In this document: positions 45,584 through 54,122 of the stretch, piece by piece
Layout of the letters: each line of letters opens with the position of its first letter
Numbering within the stretch: position 1 is the first letter of the stretch
Source: Nitrospirillum sp034427435
GTDB lineage: Bacteria; Pseudomonadota; Alphaproteobacteria; Azospirillales; Azospirillaceae
Direction: 5' to 3'
Assembly (NCBI RefSeq): GCF_034427435.1
Contig: NZ_JAXQNP010000002.1
Coordinates: 2,356,001-2,420,000 of the forward strand
Length of the DNA stretch: 64,000 nucleotides
Made by a program: the position numbers and the translations under genes
The notes under the pieces: model-generated
Databases searched by the model: none
What the model was told of the DNA's origin: nothing
Seen by the model: the letters and a program-made list of their open reading frames with translations, nothing else

Positions 45584-47997
45584 CAGTGACCTCCATCGCG
45601 GGGTTTCCTGCCCCCCAGGCGCAGGGCGTTGGCCATAACCGCCAGGGACGAGCCCGACATGGCGGCGGCGGCCACGAAGGGTGTCGCCAGACCGGCCATG
45701 GCCACCGGCACGGCGCACAAATTGTACAGCAGGGTGAAAAGCAGGTTCTGGCGCACCAGCGTGCGCGCGCGCCGCGCCACGGCCAGCGTCTCCGCCACGG
45801 CGGCCAGGCCATCGCCCTGGAACACCACGTCGGCCGCCGTCTGGGTCACGTCCACGGCGCTGGCCGGGCTCAGCGACACGTCGGCGGCGGCCAGGGCCGC
45901 GGCGTCGTTCAGGCCATCGCCCACCATCAGCACCTGGCGCCCCTGCGCCCGCAGCGCCGCCAGGTGGGCGCATTTGTCCGCCGGCCGGGCATCGGCCCGC
46001 ACGATGTCGATGCCGACATCGGCCGCCAGGGCCTGGGCGGTGACCGCCCGGTCACCTGACAGCAGTTCCACGCGATAGCCCTGGACCTTGAGATCGGCCA
46101 CAACGGCGGCGGCATCGCGGCGCGGACGATCGGCGAAGCTGAGCCGGCGGGGCGGGTGGCCGCAGCGGGCCAGCCATAACTCGGGGCCCGGCCGCTCCGA
46201 GCCCACCTGGCCCACCCCCGCGTCGGTCACGCCGCAGAAGCCGCGTGAGCCCAGCCGAACGAAGCCATCGGGGCCCTGCCAGCGCAGCCCGCCGCCCGGC
46301 ACCTCGACCACGCCGTCGGCCACGGGGCCGGGGCCGGCGGCACGGGCCAGCGCCCGCGACAGGGGATGGCGGGAGGCGCGGGCCAAGGTGGCCGCCAGCT
46401 CCAGCTCCGCCGCGGTCAGGGTGGGGTCGGGCAGCAGGTCGGGCCGGCCCAGGGTCAGGGTCCCCGTCTTGTCGAACACCACGGTATCAACCGGCGCCAG
46501 ACGTTCCAGGGCGGAGGCGGATTTCAACAGGATGCCCTGGCGCATCAGCCGGCCGCTGGCCGCCACCTGCACCGCCGGCACGGCCAACGCCAGAGCGCAG
46601 GGGCAGGTGATGATCAGGACGGACACAGCGGTCAGCAGGGCCTGGTACCAGGCGGCCCCGCCCAGGAACACCCAGGCCAGGAAGGTGGCCAGCGCCGTCA
46701 GGTGGACCACGGGGGTGTAGGCGCGGGCGATACGGTCGGCCAGCAGGACATGGCGCGCCCGCCCCTGCTCCGCCGCCTCCAGCAGGCGCACCATCTCCGC
46801 CAGCAGCGTGCCCTCGCCACTGGCGGTGGCGGTCAGGCGCAAGGGGGCGGTGCGGTTGATCATGCCGGCGAAGACCTGGGCGCCGGGCGCCACCGCCAGG
46901 GGCAGCGTCTCCCCCGTCACCAGGCTGGCGTCCAGGTCGGACACGCCCTCGGCCACGGTTCCGTCCACGCCGATGCGCTCACCCGCCGCCACCAGCACCG
47001 TGGCGCCCAGGGGCACGCGGGCGGGGGGCAGGACCTGGGGCAGGCCGTCGGCGCCCAGCACCGTCACCGGTGCCTGGTTCAGGGCCAGCAGGTGGGCGGC
47101 GGCGGACCGGGCGCGTCCCCGGGCGCGGCTGTCCAGGTAACGGCCGACCAGGAGGAAGAACAGCAGCATGACGGCGCCGTCGAAATAGGCATGCTCGCCA
47201 TGGTGGGCCGTCATCACCACGCTCATGCCCGTGGTCAGCAGCACGCCCACCGAAATGGGCACGTCCATGTTGGTGCGGCCGGCGCGCAACGCCGTCAGCG
47301 CCGACTGGAAAAACGGCTGCCCGGCGATGGCCACCGTGGGCAGGGCGATCAGGGCCGACACCCAGTGCAGCAGCGTGCGGGTGGCGTCGCCCATGGCGTC
47401 GGCACCGGCCCAGACCGACACGGACAGCAGCATGACATTGGCCGCGGCGAAGCCGGCCAGGGCCAGACGGCGCAACAGCGCGCGCTCGTGCGCCGCCGCC
47501 GGGTCGGCACCCGCCGCCGTGCCACCGGCGCCAAAGGGGGCGACGCGATAGCCCAGGCCGGTGACCAGCCGGGCATACTCCACCGCCTTGGCCGGCGCGC
47601 CGGTCCAGCGCAGGGTCAGGCAGCGGGTCGTCAGGTTGGCGCGGGCGGACTGCACCTCGGGGTGGTGCTTGGTCACCGCCGCCTCGATCAGCCACAGGCA
47701 AGCGCCGCAATGCAGGCCATCGACGCTGAGACGCAGCAGACAGGTGCCGTCCGGCGCCGTCGCCACCGCCTCGGGCAGGCCCAGCAGGGGGTCGGCGCCC
47801 TCGCCCTCCTCCACCGTGGCCGCCGGCGCGGCCGCGTCCAGCGGACGGCGATCATAATAGGCGTCCAGGCCCAGGTCATGGATCAGGGTATAGGCGCCGG
47901 CGCACCCCTGGCAGCAGAAGGCGCCCCGCTCCGTCGCCGCCCCCAGCAGGGGCTGGCCGCAATGCCGGCAGTGCGTCGTCAGGCTGTCCAAGGGCAT
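45583..47997 (-). CDS. ccoI: CcoI, copper-exporting P-type ATPase for cbb3 oxidase
   Basis: 804 residues. The Cys-rich N-terminal region (CRHCGQPLL, FCCQGCAGAY) and an HMA-like domain with GLHCGACLWLIE bind copper. The CPC motif in ITCPCALALAVPAVQVA marks a soft-metal (PIB) pump. DKTGTLTLGRPDLL holds the phosphorylated Asp, and VGDGLNDAAALAAADVSLS the hinge. FixI/CcoI pumps deliver copper to the periplasm for CcoN. The family usually has eight transmembrane helices, as here. Its position between ccoH and ccoS is standard. Confidence 0.93.
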   Translation of the reverse strand: MPLDSLTTHCRHCGQPLLGAATERGAFCCQGCAGAYTLIHDLGLDAYYDRRPLDAAAPAATVEEGEGADPLLGLPEAVATAPDGTCLLRLSVDGLHCGACLWLIEAAVTKHHPEVQSARANLTTRCLTLRWTGAPAKAVEYARLVTGLGYRVAPFGAGGTAAGADPAAAHERALLRRLALAGFAAANVMLLSVSVWAGADAMGDATRTLLHWVSALIALPTVAIAGQPFFQSALTALRAGRTNMDVPISVGVLLTTGMSVVMTAHHGEHAYFDGAVMLLFFLLVGRYLDSRARGRARSAAAHLLALNQAPVTVLGADGLPQVLPPARVPLGATVLVAAGERIGVDGTVAEGVSDLDASLVTGETLPLAVAPGAQVFAGMINRTAPLRLTATASGEGTLLAEMVRLLEAAEQGRARHVLLADRIARAYTPVVHLTALATFLAWVFLGGAAWYQALLTAVSVLIITCPCALALAVPAVQVAASGRLMRQGILLKSASALERLAPVDTVVFDKTGTLTLGRPDLLPDPTLTAAELELAATLARASRHPLSRALARAAGPGPVADGVVEVPGGGLRWQGPDGFVRLGSRGFCGVTDAGVGQVGSERPGPELWLARCGHPPRRLSFADRPRRDAAAVVADLKVQGYRVELLSGDRAVTAQALAADVGIDIVRADARPADKCAHLAALRAQGRQVLMVGDGLNDAAALAAADVSLSPASAVDVTQTAADVVFQGDGLAAVAETLAVARRARTLVRQNLLFTLLYNLCAVPVAMAGLATPFVAAAAMSGSSLAVMANALRLGGRKPRDGGH

Positions 47998-48016
47998 GGC
48001 CGTCGTTCCCCGCGCC

Positions 48017-48541
48017 TTACTTCTTCACGAACAGCCGGCGGGTCAGGTGGTACCAGTCGGCCCCCTTTTCCGCCTTCAGCTTGAGATCCCATTGCCCATG
48101 CTTGGGCAGGGTAACGCTGGCCGTGTAGCGGCCGTTGCCGGCGGCGGTGAAGGTCAGCGGCACGTCGGGCATGATGTCGATGGGGCGCACCAGGCGGCCG
48201 GTCAGGGTCATGCCGTCTAGGGCGGCACCGTCCGGACCCGTGACACGCACGGTCAGCACGCCCATCCCCTGGGGGCCATTGGCCACCGGCTCGATATCCG
48301 CGTCGAACACCCAACCCAGGGCGTCCTGCTGGGCCTGGGCCTCCAGCACCTTGTTGTATTCGATGCCGCGTTCATAGGGCTTGGCGGTCGCCATGCCGGT
48401 CCAGCTGTGCAGGGCGTAGTAGATCAGGATGCTGTTCACCACGATCACCACACCCATGCCGCCCACGAAGATCCAGGGGATCAGGGAGCGCTTGGCCTGG
48501 GTGGGCGGCGGCGACCGGCGGGGCAGATCAATGACGGTCAT
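48017..48541 (-). CDS. ccoH: CcoH, cbb3 oxidase assembly protein
   Basis: 174 residues from ATG 48541 (AGGAAAGG nine bases upstream); the longer start at 48559 lacks such a site. A single transmembrane helix (SLIPWIFVGGMGVVIVVNSI) precedes a periplasmic domain (LGWVFDADIEPVANGPQG, VRPIDIMPDVPLTFTAAGNG), the FixH fold. The family is required for stable CcoNOP assembly. It sits between ccoG and ccoI as in other alphaproteobacteria. Confidence 0.9.
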   Translation of the reverse strand: MTVIDLPRRSPPPTQAKRSLIPWIFVGGMGVVIVVNSILIYYALHSWTGMATAKPYERGIEYNKVLEAQAQQDALGWVFDADIEPVANGPQGMGVLTVRVTGPDGAALDGMTLTGRLVRPIDIMPDVPLTFTAAGNGRYTASVTLPKHGQWDLKLKAEKGADWYHLTRRLFVKK

Positions 48542-48571
48542 GGCGGTCCTTTCCTGCAAGTCGGGTTGAGA

Positions 48572-50122
48572 TCAGGGCTTGGCGCCGGGGCCCATGAACA
48601 CACCCTCGTAGAAGGTGCTATGGGTGGGGGTCACCCCCTGCTCCGTGAGGCTGAACACCAGGGGGATGGAACCCTGGGCGCCGCCGTCGCGCGTCATCGA
48701 CTGGCGCGGCAGGCTGACGAAGACGCGGAAGGTGGCGACCGCATCGCCGTGCACCGGCAGGACCACGCCCTCGGTGCCGTGGGCATCGCCCACATCCTGG
48801 ACGATCAAGGTCGCGCCCGGCTGACCCACCACGCCCAATTGGAAGGCGCTTTCGCCCCGCCGCTTGTTGATGATCTTGACGGTATAGCCGTTGCGCAGGG
48901 AGCCATCCGACAGGGTGACATAAAGGGGGGCCCGGTCGCGCAGCACGCTGATGCCCATGGTGGCGCGTGTTTCCAGGGCGACCAGCATGACCCCCGCCAC
49001 GATCGCCAAGACCAGGGTATAGATCACCACGCGCGGCCGCAGCAGGCGATAGCGGTTGGCCTGCCCACCGGCCTTGGTCTCCTGGTTGGCCAGGGTGTCG
49101 AAGCGGATCAGGTTGGGCGGACGGCCCACCTTGGCCATGATGTCGTTGCAGCTGTCGATGCACAGGCCACAGCCGATGCATTCCAACTGCTGGCCGTCGC
49201 GGATGTCGATGCCGGTGGGGCAGACGGCGATGCACTGGCCGCAGTCGATGCAATCGCCCCGGCCTTCCCAACTGGTGCCGGCCTTATGCGGGCCGCGCCG
49301 CTCACCGCGCCAGGCCTCATAGGTCACGACCAGGGAATGGACGTCCAGCATGGACCCCTGGAAGCGCGGCCACGGGCACATATAAGTGCACACCTGCTCC
49401 CGCGCCCATCCCGCCAGAACATAAGTGGTGGTGGTGAAGAGGCCGACGAAGAAATACTCCCGCATGGTGGCGTGGCCGGTTAGCAGCGCCTTGAAGGCCG
49501 TGGGGGCATCGTCGAAGTACAACACCCAGGCCCCGCCGGTGGCGACGGAAATGGCCAGCCAAGCGGCGTGCTTGGCGGCCTTGCGCAGGACCTTTTCCCG
49601 GCTCAGCGGCTGGCTGTCCAGGCGGATGCGAGCCCCCCGGTCGCCCTCGATCCACCGCTCCACCGCCATGAACAGATCGGTCCACACCGTCTGCGGACAC
49701 GTGTAGCCGCACCAGACACGACCGGCCAGCGAGGTGACCAGGAAGAGGCCAACCGCCCCCAGCACCAGCAGGCCGGTGATGTAGTAGACCTCCTGCGGCC
49801 ATATCTCGATGCCGAAGAAGTAGGCGCGCGGGGCGGCGAGGTCGATGAGGATCGCTTGGTTGGGCGCGCCGGGCCCACGGTCCCACCGCAGCCAGGGAAC
49901 GGTGTAATAGACAGCCAGGCACAAGACCAGAATTGTCCATTTCAGCGTGCGGAAGGGCCCGGAAACCGCCTTGGGATACACCTTGACCCGCTCGGCATAC
50001 AGGCCGCCTTCCTGGCTGTCCCGGCTAGCCTTGATCGACTGCGGGCGGCCGTCACGCGGCGGCGCTTTGCGTTGTTCGACCGGGCGTTCCAGCAGGCTGT
50101 CGTCCTGGGGATTGGTTTCCAT
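48572..50122 (-). CDS. ccoG: CcoG, ferredoxin-like cbb3 assembly protein
   Basis: 516 residues from ATG 50122, chosen because AGGA lies eight bases upstream; in-frame ATGs at 50131 and 50143 would add 3 and 7 residues. Several transmembrane helices lie in the first 400 residues (VWCGYTCPQTVWTDLFMAVE is a typical motif). Two 4Fe-4S ligand clusters are CIDCGQCIAVCPTGIDI and CIGCGLCIDSCNDIM. The C-terminal 150 residues are an Ig-like domain (FixG_C). CcoG reduces copper for insertion into CcoN. It opens the ccoGHIS operon, 315 bases after ccoP. Confidence 0.93.
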   Translation of the reverse strand: METNPQDDSLLERPVEQRKAPPRDGRPQSIKASRDSQEGGLYAERVKVYPKAVSGPFRTLKWTILVLCLAVYYTVPWLRWDRGPGAPNQAILIDLAAPRAYFFGIEIWPQEVYYITGLLVLGAVGLFLVTSLAGRVWCGYTCPQTVWTDLFMAVERWIEGDRGARIRLDSQPLSREKVLRKAAKHAAWLAISVATGGAWVLYFDDAPTAFKALLTGHATMREYFFVGLFTTTTYVLAGWAREQVCTYMCPWPRFQGSMLDVHSLVVTYEAWRGERRGPHKAGTSWEGRGDCIDCGQCIAVCPTGIDIRDGQQLECIGCGLCIDSCNDIMAKVGRPPNLIRFDTLANQETKAGGQANRYRLLRPRVVIYTLVLAIVAGVMLVALETRATMGISVLRDRAPLYVTLSDGSLRNGYTVKIINKRRGESAFQLGVVGQPGATLIVQDVGDAHGTEGVVLPVHGDAVATFRVFVSLPRQSMTRDGGAQGSIPLVFSLTEQGVTPTHSTFYEGVFMGPGAKP

Positions 50123-50319
50123 GGGATCCATCCTAGTAACCATACGCGGGCCAGCCCCAACGGTTGGGCCACCAACGCGGATATGGGGGAAGCTATGCCC
50201 GGGCCGTTTCTCTCGCCTTGCGATAGATCAACCCGGCATGGCCCGCCCCCGCCCGCGACAGCAGGTCACGGGCGTAAAAACAACCGCTTGCAAAGCGCGC
50301 GAACTGTGATCCGGGCAAA

Positions 50320-50353
50320 GAAAAACCCCCGCCGGATGGGGACGCGGCGGGGG
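50320..50353 (-). terminator. Rho-independent terminator after ccoP
   Basis: On the minus strand a 9-base perfect stem (CCCCCGCCG/CGGCGGGGG, plus-strand positions 50326-50334 and 50345-50353) with a 10-base loop is followed by five or more T residues (50321-50325 on the plus strand are A). It would end the ccoNOQP transcript. Confidence 0.85.
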
Positions 50354-50395
50354 TCGACGTGCAATACCTGGGGTAGTGGTCTACGAAAGTAGGAT

Positions 50396-50434
50396 ATCGG
50401 GGGATGGGGGAAGGCGGGAAAACCATCCCCCGAT
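50396..50434 (-). repeat. Strong inverted repeat immediately after the ccoP stop
   Basis: ATCGGGGGATGG (50396-50407) and CCATCCCCCGAT (50423-50434) form a perfect 12-base stem with a 15-base loop, ending three bases from the ccoP stop. It has no T-tail of its own, so it could stabilise the 3' end of the transcript before the terminator further on. Confidence 0.7.
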
Positions 50435-50437
50435 CAT

Positions 50438-51307
50438 TTACTTCCCGCCACCCAAGCTATGCACGTAAGCGGCCAGCAACTTGACGGTGGCCGGGTCCAG
50501 GCGCTCGCTCCACGCCGGCATGCTGCCACGCCGGGCGTAGGTGATGGTCTGGACGACCGTGGCCTTGTCGCCACCGTAGAGCCAGATGGCGTCGTTCAGG
50601 CGGGGGGCGCCCACGTCGGGGTTGCCCTCACCCTTTTCGCCATGACAGGCGGCGCAGTTGTCCGCGAACACCTGGGCGCCGCGGCCGGCGGCCGCCTTGT
50701 CCGTTCCGGTGTTCGACAGGCTCAGCACGTACTCCGCCACGTCGTTGATCTGCTCCTTGGTCAGCAGGCCATCGGCGCCGAAGCGCGGCATGTCCGACAC
50801 GCGGGAGTCCGGGTTGGAATTGCGGACACCGTAGGTGACGGTCTGCAGGATCTGCTCCGGCGAGCCGCCCCACAGCCAATCGTCGTCGGCCAGGTTGGGG
50901 AAGCCCTTGCCGCCGGCGCCACCGGCGCCGTGGCAAGCGGCGCAGTTCTCGGCGAAGGCGATGTGGCCGGCGGCCTGCACGTAGTTGCGCAGGTCCGGAT
51001 CCTTCTCGACGTCGCCGATGGGCGTGGCCAGCAACTTGGCCTTCAAGGGCGCCAGCGCCTGCTGGCGGGTGTCCAGCTCCGACTTCACCGTGTCGCGCCG
51101 GGTCCAACCCAGCACGCCCTTGGTGTGGGAGTGCAGGCTGGGCCAGGCGGGATACAGCACGGTGTAGACCAGGGCGAAGGCGATACAGGCATAGAAGGTG
51201 TACAGCCACCACTTCGGCAGCGGCGTGTTCAGTTCCTTGATACCGTCCCATTCATGGCCGGTGGTCTCCCGGCCCGTGTGGGCGTCTTTTTCGATGTGGG
51301 TCGACAT
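50438..51307 (-). CDS. ccoP: CcoP, diheme cytochrome c subunit of cbb3 oxidase
   Basis: 289 residues. The N-terminal transmembrane anchor (LPKWWLYTFYACIAFALVYT) is preceded by a cytoplasmic stretch. Two c-type heme sites are CAACHGAGGAGG (near residue 130) and CAACHGEKGEGN (near 220), each with its axial Met downstream. CcoP relays electrons from cytochromes to CcoO/CcoN. It is the last structural gene of the operon, followed by the hairpin and terminator. Confidence 0.95.
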   Translation of the reverse strand: MSTHIEKDAHTGRETTGHEWDGIKELNTPLPKWWLYTFYACIAFALVYTVLYPAWPSLHSHTKGVLGWTRRDTVKSELDTRQQALAPLKAKLLATPIGDVEKDPDLRNYVQAAGHIAFAENCAACHGAGGAGGKGFPNLADDDWLWGGSPEQILQTVTYGVRNSNPDSRVSDMPRFGADGLLTKEQINDVAEYVLSLSNTGTDKAAAGRGAQVFADNCAACHGEKGEGNPDVGAPRLNDAIWLYGGDKATVVQTITYARRGSMPAWSERLDPATVKLLAAYVHSLGGGK

Positions 51308-51315
51308 GGGGGACC

Positions 51316-51531
51316 TCAGCCTTTCATTGTCGGCGCCGGCCGCCGCGCGGGCCCATGGGGCTTAGCCCTGACAGGCAGCGGGTGATCGGCGTCATCCAGC
51401 AGCGGGATACGGGCGCAGGCGTCCAGGCGGCGGCGGTGGGAGGGCCAGTAGACCCAGATGCCGATGCCGCTGAACAAGGCCACGAACCACAGCAACCAAA
51501 CCTGCGAGATCAGGGCGTGGAATTCTTCCAT
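51316..51531 (-). CDS. ccoQ: CcoQ, small subunit of cbb3 oxidase
   Basis: 71 residues. One transmembrane helix (ISQVWLLWFVALFSGIGIWV) is followed by YWPSHRRRLD and a Pro/Arg-rich tail. FixQ/CcoQ proteins have this shape and stabilise the complex. It lies between ccoO and ccoP with gaps of 7-8 bases. Confidence 0.9.
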   Translation of the reverse strand: MEEFHALISQVWLLWFVALFSGIGIWVYWPSHRRRLDACARIPLLDDADHPLPVRAKPHGPARRPAPTMKG

Positions 51532-51538
51532 GATCGCC

Positions 51539-52264
51539 TCACTGGTGCAGGTCTTCGGGCTGCAGCTTGCTGAACTCGACCAGAGTGCCCAGCATCTGCA
51601 GGTAGGCCACCAGGGCGTCCATCTCCGTCAGCTCGGGGCTTTCGGTGTTGAACTTGCCCACCACCGCCTTCGGATACCGCTTCAGCAAGCCGCTGGTGTC
51701 GGCGTCCGGGTCGGCCTGGGCCTTCAGGTCGGCGGCGGCGTTGGCGATCATGTCGTCCGTGTAGGGAACGCCCACAGTGCGCAGGGTCTTCAGGTGATCC
51801 TGGATGTTGGGCACCGACAGCGGCCGGCTGGCCAGGAAGGCGTAGGTCGGCATGATCAATTCCGGCACCACGGCGCGCGGGTTCTTCAGGTGGGCGACGT
51901 GCCAGTCGTTGGAATACTTGCCGCCGACGCGGGCCAGATCCGGACCGATACGCTTGGACCCCCACTGGAAGGGATGGTCGTACATGCTTTCCGCCGCCAG
52001 GCTGTAGGGGCCATAGCGCTCCACCTCATCGCGGAAGGTGCGGATCTGCTGGCTATGGCAGACGTAGCAGCCTTCACGGATGTAGATGTTGCGGCCCATC
52101 TGCTCCAGCGGGGTGTAGGGGCGCACGCCACCCACCCGCTCGATCGTGGTTTCGATGGAGAACAGGGGCACGATCTGCACCAGGCCACCGATGGACACGG
52201 TGATCAGGGTCAGCAGCGCCAGGATGACGACGTTCTTTTCGACGATGGCGTGAGAGAATTTCAT
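51539..52264 (-). CDS. ccoO: CcoO, monoheme cytochrome c subunit of cbb3 oxidase
   Basis: 241 residues. An N-terminal transmembrane anchor (NVVILALLTLITVSIGGLVQ) precedes the heme site CYVCHSQQIR near residue 67. YSLAAESMYDHPFQWGSKRI and GPDLARVGGKYSNDWHVAHL are family signatures, the latter including the axial-Met region downstream. It passes electrons from CcoP to CcoN. The gap to ccoN is 15 bases. Confidence 0.95.
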   Translation of the reverse strand: MKFSHAIVEKNVVILALLTLITVSIGGLVQIVPLFSIETTIERVGGVRPYTPLEQMGRNIYIREGCYVCHSQQIRTFRDEVERYGPYSLAAESMYDHPFQWGSKRIGPDLARVGGKYSNDWHVAHLKNPRAVVPELIMPTYAFLASRPLSVPNIQDHLKTLRTVGVPYTDDMIANAAADLKAQADPDADTSGLLKRYPKAVVGKFNTESPELTEMDALVAYLQMLGTLVEFSKLQPEDLHQ

Positions 52265-52279
52265 TTTTCGTCCCTCCGC

Positions 52280-53761
52280 TCACTCGGCCGCGACCAGGCC
52301 CGCGGGCCGGTCTTCCGCCAGCGGCTGGCCGTTCTTCACGGTGCGGATCAGGTTGAAGGCCATGATGATGGCGCCGGTCAGGAACAGGACGCCGCCCATG
52401 CCGCGGATGATGTAGTAGGGGTGCATGGCGGCCACCGTCTCGACGAACGAGTACTGCAGGAAGCCCATGTCGTCGTAGGCGCGCCACATCAGGCCCTGCA
52501 TGATGCCCGACACCCACATGGAGGTGATGTAGAGCACGATGCCCAGGGTGGCGGTCCAGAAGTGCCATTCGACCAGCGCCTGGCTCCACAGCCCCTTACG
52601 CCGCCACAGCACCGGCACCAGGTAGTACAGGGCGCCGAAGGTGACGAAGGCGACCCAGCCCAGGGCACCGGAGTGCACGTGGCCGATGGTCCAGTCGGTG
52701 TAGTGGCTGAGCGCGTTCACCGGCTTGATCGACATGACCGGACCTTCGAAGGTGCTCATGCCGTAGAAGGCGACGGCGGTGACCGTGAAGCGCAGGGACG
52801 GGTTGGTGCGCAGTTTGTCCCAGGCGCCCGACAGGGTCATGATGCCGTTGATCATGCCGCCCCAGCTGGGCATCCACAGCATGATGGAGAACACCATGCC
52901 CAGGGTCTGCGTCCAGTCCGGCAGGGCCGTGTAGTGCAGGTGGTGCGGGCCGGCCCAGATGTACAGGAAGATCAGGGCCCAGAAGTGGATGATGGACAGG
53001 CGGTAGGAATAAACCGGCCGCTCCGCCGCCTTGGGGATGAAGTAGTACATCATGCCCAGGAAGCCGGCGGTCAGGAAGAAGCCCACCGCGTTATGGCCGT
53101 ACCACCACTGGATCATCGCGTCCTGCACGCCGGCGAAGGCGCCGTAGCTCTTCGTGCCGGTGAAGCTGACAGGCACCGCCAGGTTGTTGACGATGTGCAG
53201 CATGGCGATGGTGATGATGAACGCCAGGTAGAACCAATTGGCCACGTAGATGTGCGGCTCACGCCGCTTGATCAGCGTGCCGGCGAACACGATCAGGTAG
53301 GCCACCCAGACGATGGTCAGCCACAGGTCGGTGTACCACTCGGGCTCGGCATATTCCTTGCCCTGGGTGATGCCCATCAGGTAGCCCGTGCCAGCCAGCA
53401 CGATGAACAGCTGATAGCCCCAGAAGATGAACCAGGCCGGCAGGGCGCCACCGAACAGGGGCGCGCGGCAGGTGCGCTGGACCACGAAGAAGGAGGTGCC
53501 CAGCAGCGCGTTGCCGCCAAAGGCGAAAATGGCCGCGGACGTGTGCAGCGGCCGCACGCGGCCGAAGCTGGTCCATTCCAATCCGAAATTCAGCGCGGGA
53601 AACGCCAATTGAAAGGCAATGAGGACACCGACCGTGAAGGCGGCGATACCCCAGAACATGGTCGCGATGGTGAACGCGCGGACCACATCCTCCACATAGG
53701 CTTCCCGGCTGGCGGGTTGGGCCGCCGTTATGGGCACCCCCCCGGAAACCGCTACACTCAT
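52280..53761 (-). CDS. ccoN: CcoN, catalytic subunit of cbb3 cytochrome c oxidase
   Basis: 493 residues from ATG 53761 (GGGGGG site just upstream); the frame to 54022 adds 87 residues covering the promoter. Twelve transmembrane helices are expected. VRPLHTSAAIFAFGG holds the low-spin heme His, WWYGHNAVGFFLT a CuB His, YIWAGPHHLHYTALPDW the other CuB His pair and the Tyr expected to cross-link, and GHVHSGALGW the heme axial His pair. It reduces O2 with high affinity for microaerobic growth. It is first in ccoNOQP, 173 bases after an FNR-type box. Confidence 0.96.
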   Translation of the reverse strand: MSVAVSGGVPITAAQPASREAYVEDVVRAFTIATMFWGIAAFTVGVLIAFQLAFPALNFGLEWTSFGRVRPLHTSAAIFAFGGNALLGTSFFVVQRTCRAPLFGGALPAWFIFWGYQLFIVLAGTGYLMGITQGKEYAEPEWYTDLWLTIVWVAYLIVFAGTLIKRREPHIYVANWFYLAFIITIAMLHIVNNLAVPVSFTGTKSYGAFAGVQDAMIQWWYGHNAVGFFLTAGFLGMMYYFIPKAAERPVYSYRLSIIHFWALIFLYIWAGPHHLHYTALPDWTQTLGMVFSIMLWMPSWGGMINGIMTLSGAWDKLRTNPSLRFTVTAVAFYGMSTFEGPVMSIKPVNALSHYTDWTIGHVHSGALGWVAFVTFGALYYLVPVLWRRKGLWSQALVEWHFWTATLGIVLYITSMWVSGIMQGLMWRAYDDMGFLQYSFVETVAAMHPYYIIRGMGGVLFLTGAIIMAFNLIRTVKNGQPLAEDRPAGLVAAE

Positions 53762-54122
53762 GACACCCCCCGAATATGGGCTCAAGCGGCAGGGACCCGG
53801 GTTGACCCCCGGACCTCGTCTCTTAAGACAACGATTGCGGGCATCGGCCGCCCTGGTTTCCCAGATATCCGTCGGGCGACGGGACCGATGCTCCTCAGCG
53901 TCGGCACTGTGATGGTGGGCACACTCAGACGCATTGACCTGCGTCAAGCCGCCACCCTTCCACCTGGCGTACTGTTGGGTGAGTGACGGATAGGCGTGGC
54001 GCGGCCAAGACAGCCGCGCCAAGATGGCGACGAAAGATCAAAAAGCCTTATCCGGGCGGTTGGCGTTGCAACTTCTGGGCGTTACCATGGGAACGCCATA
54101 AGGAAGAAAGGGGCGCGCGGCG
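53762..54122. other. Divergent promoter region of ccoN and the DUF2189 gene
   Basis: No gene is seen. The region carries the FNR/FixK-type box and must contain promoters for both directions. The unusually long leader of about 170 bases before ccoN contains no recognisable riboswitch. Confidence 0.5.
53934..53947. promoter_or_regulatory. FNR/FixK-type box upstream of ccoN
   Basis: TTGACCTGCGTCAA is a perfect-symmetry match to the TTGA-N6-TCAA anaerobox bound by Fnr, FixK or Anr. It is placed to activate ccoNOQP under low oxygen, 173 bases before the start codon, and lies 176 bases before the divergent gene. Confidence 0.8.

Larger units (their letters stand above)
50123..50437. other. Intergenic region between ccoP and ccoG
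   Basis: No gene is seen. It holds two stable hairpins just after the ccoP stop (see separate entries) and, beyond them, a plain region that must include the promoter for ccoGHIS. No FNR-type TTGA-N6-TCAA site was found here, unlike upstream of ccoN. Confidence 0.5.

Noticed and set aside
46366..48084. A 572-codon plus-strand frame opposite ccoI
   Set aside because: CcoI signatures (CPC, DKTGT, GDGxND) are on the minus strand; the plus frame is a Gly/Gln/Arg-rich shadow.
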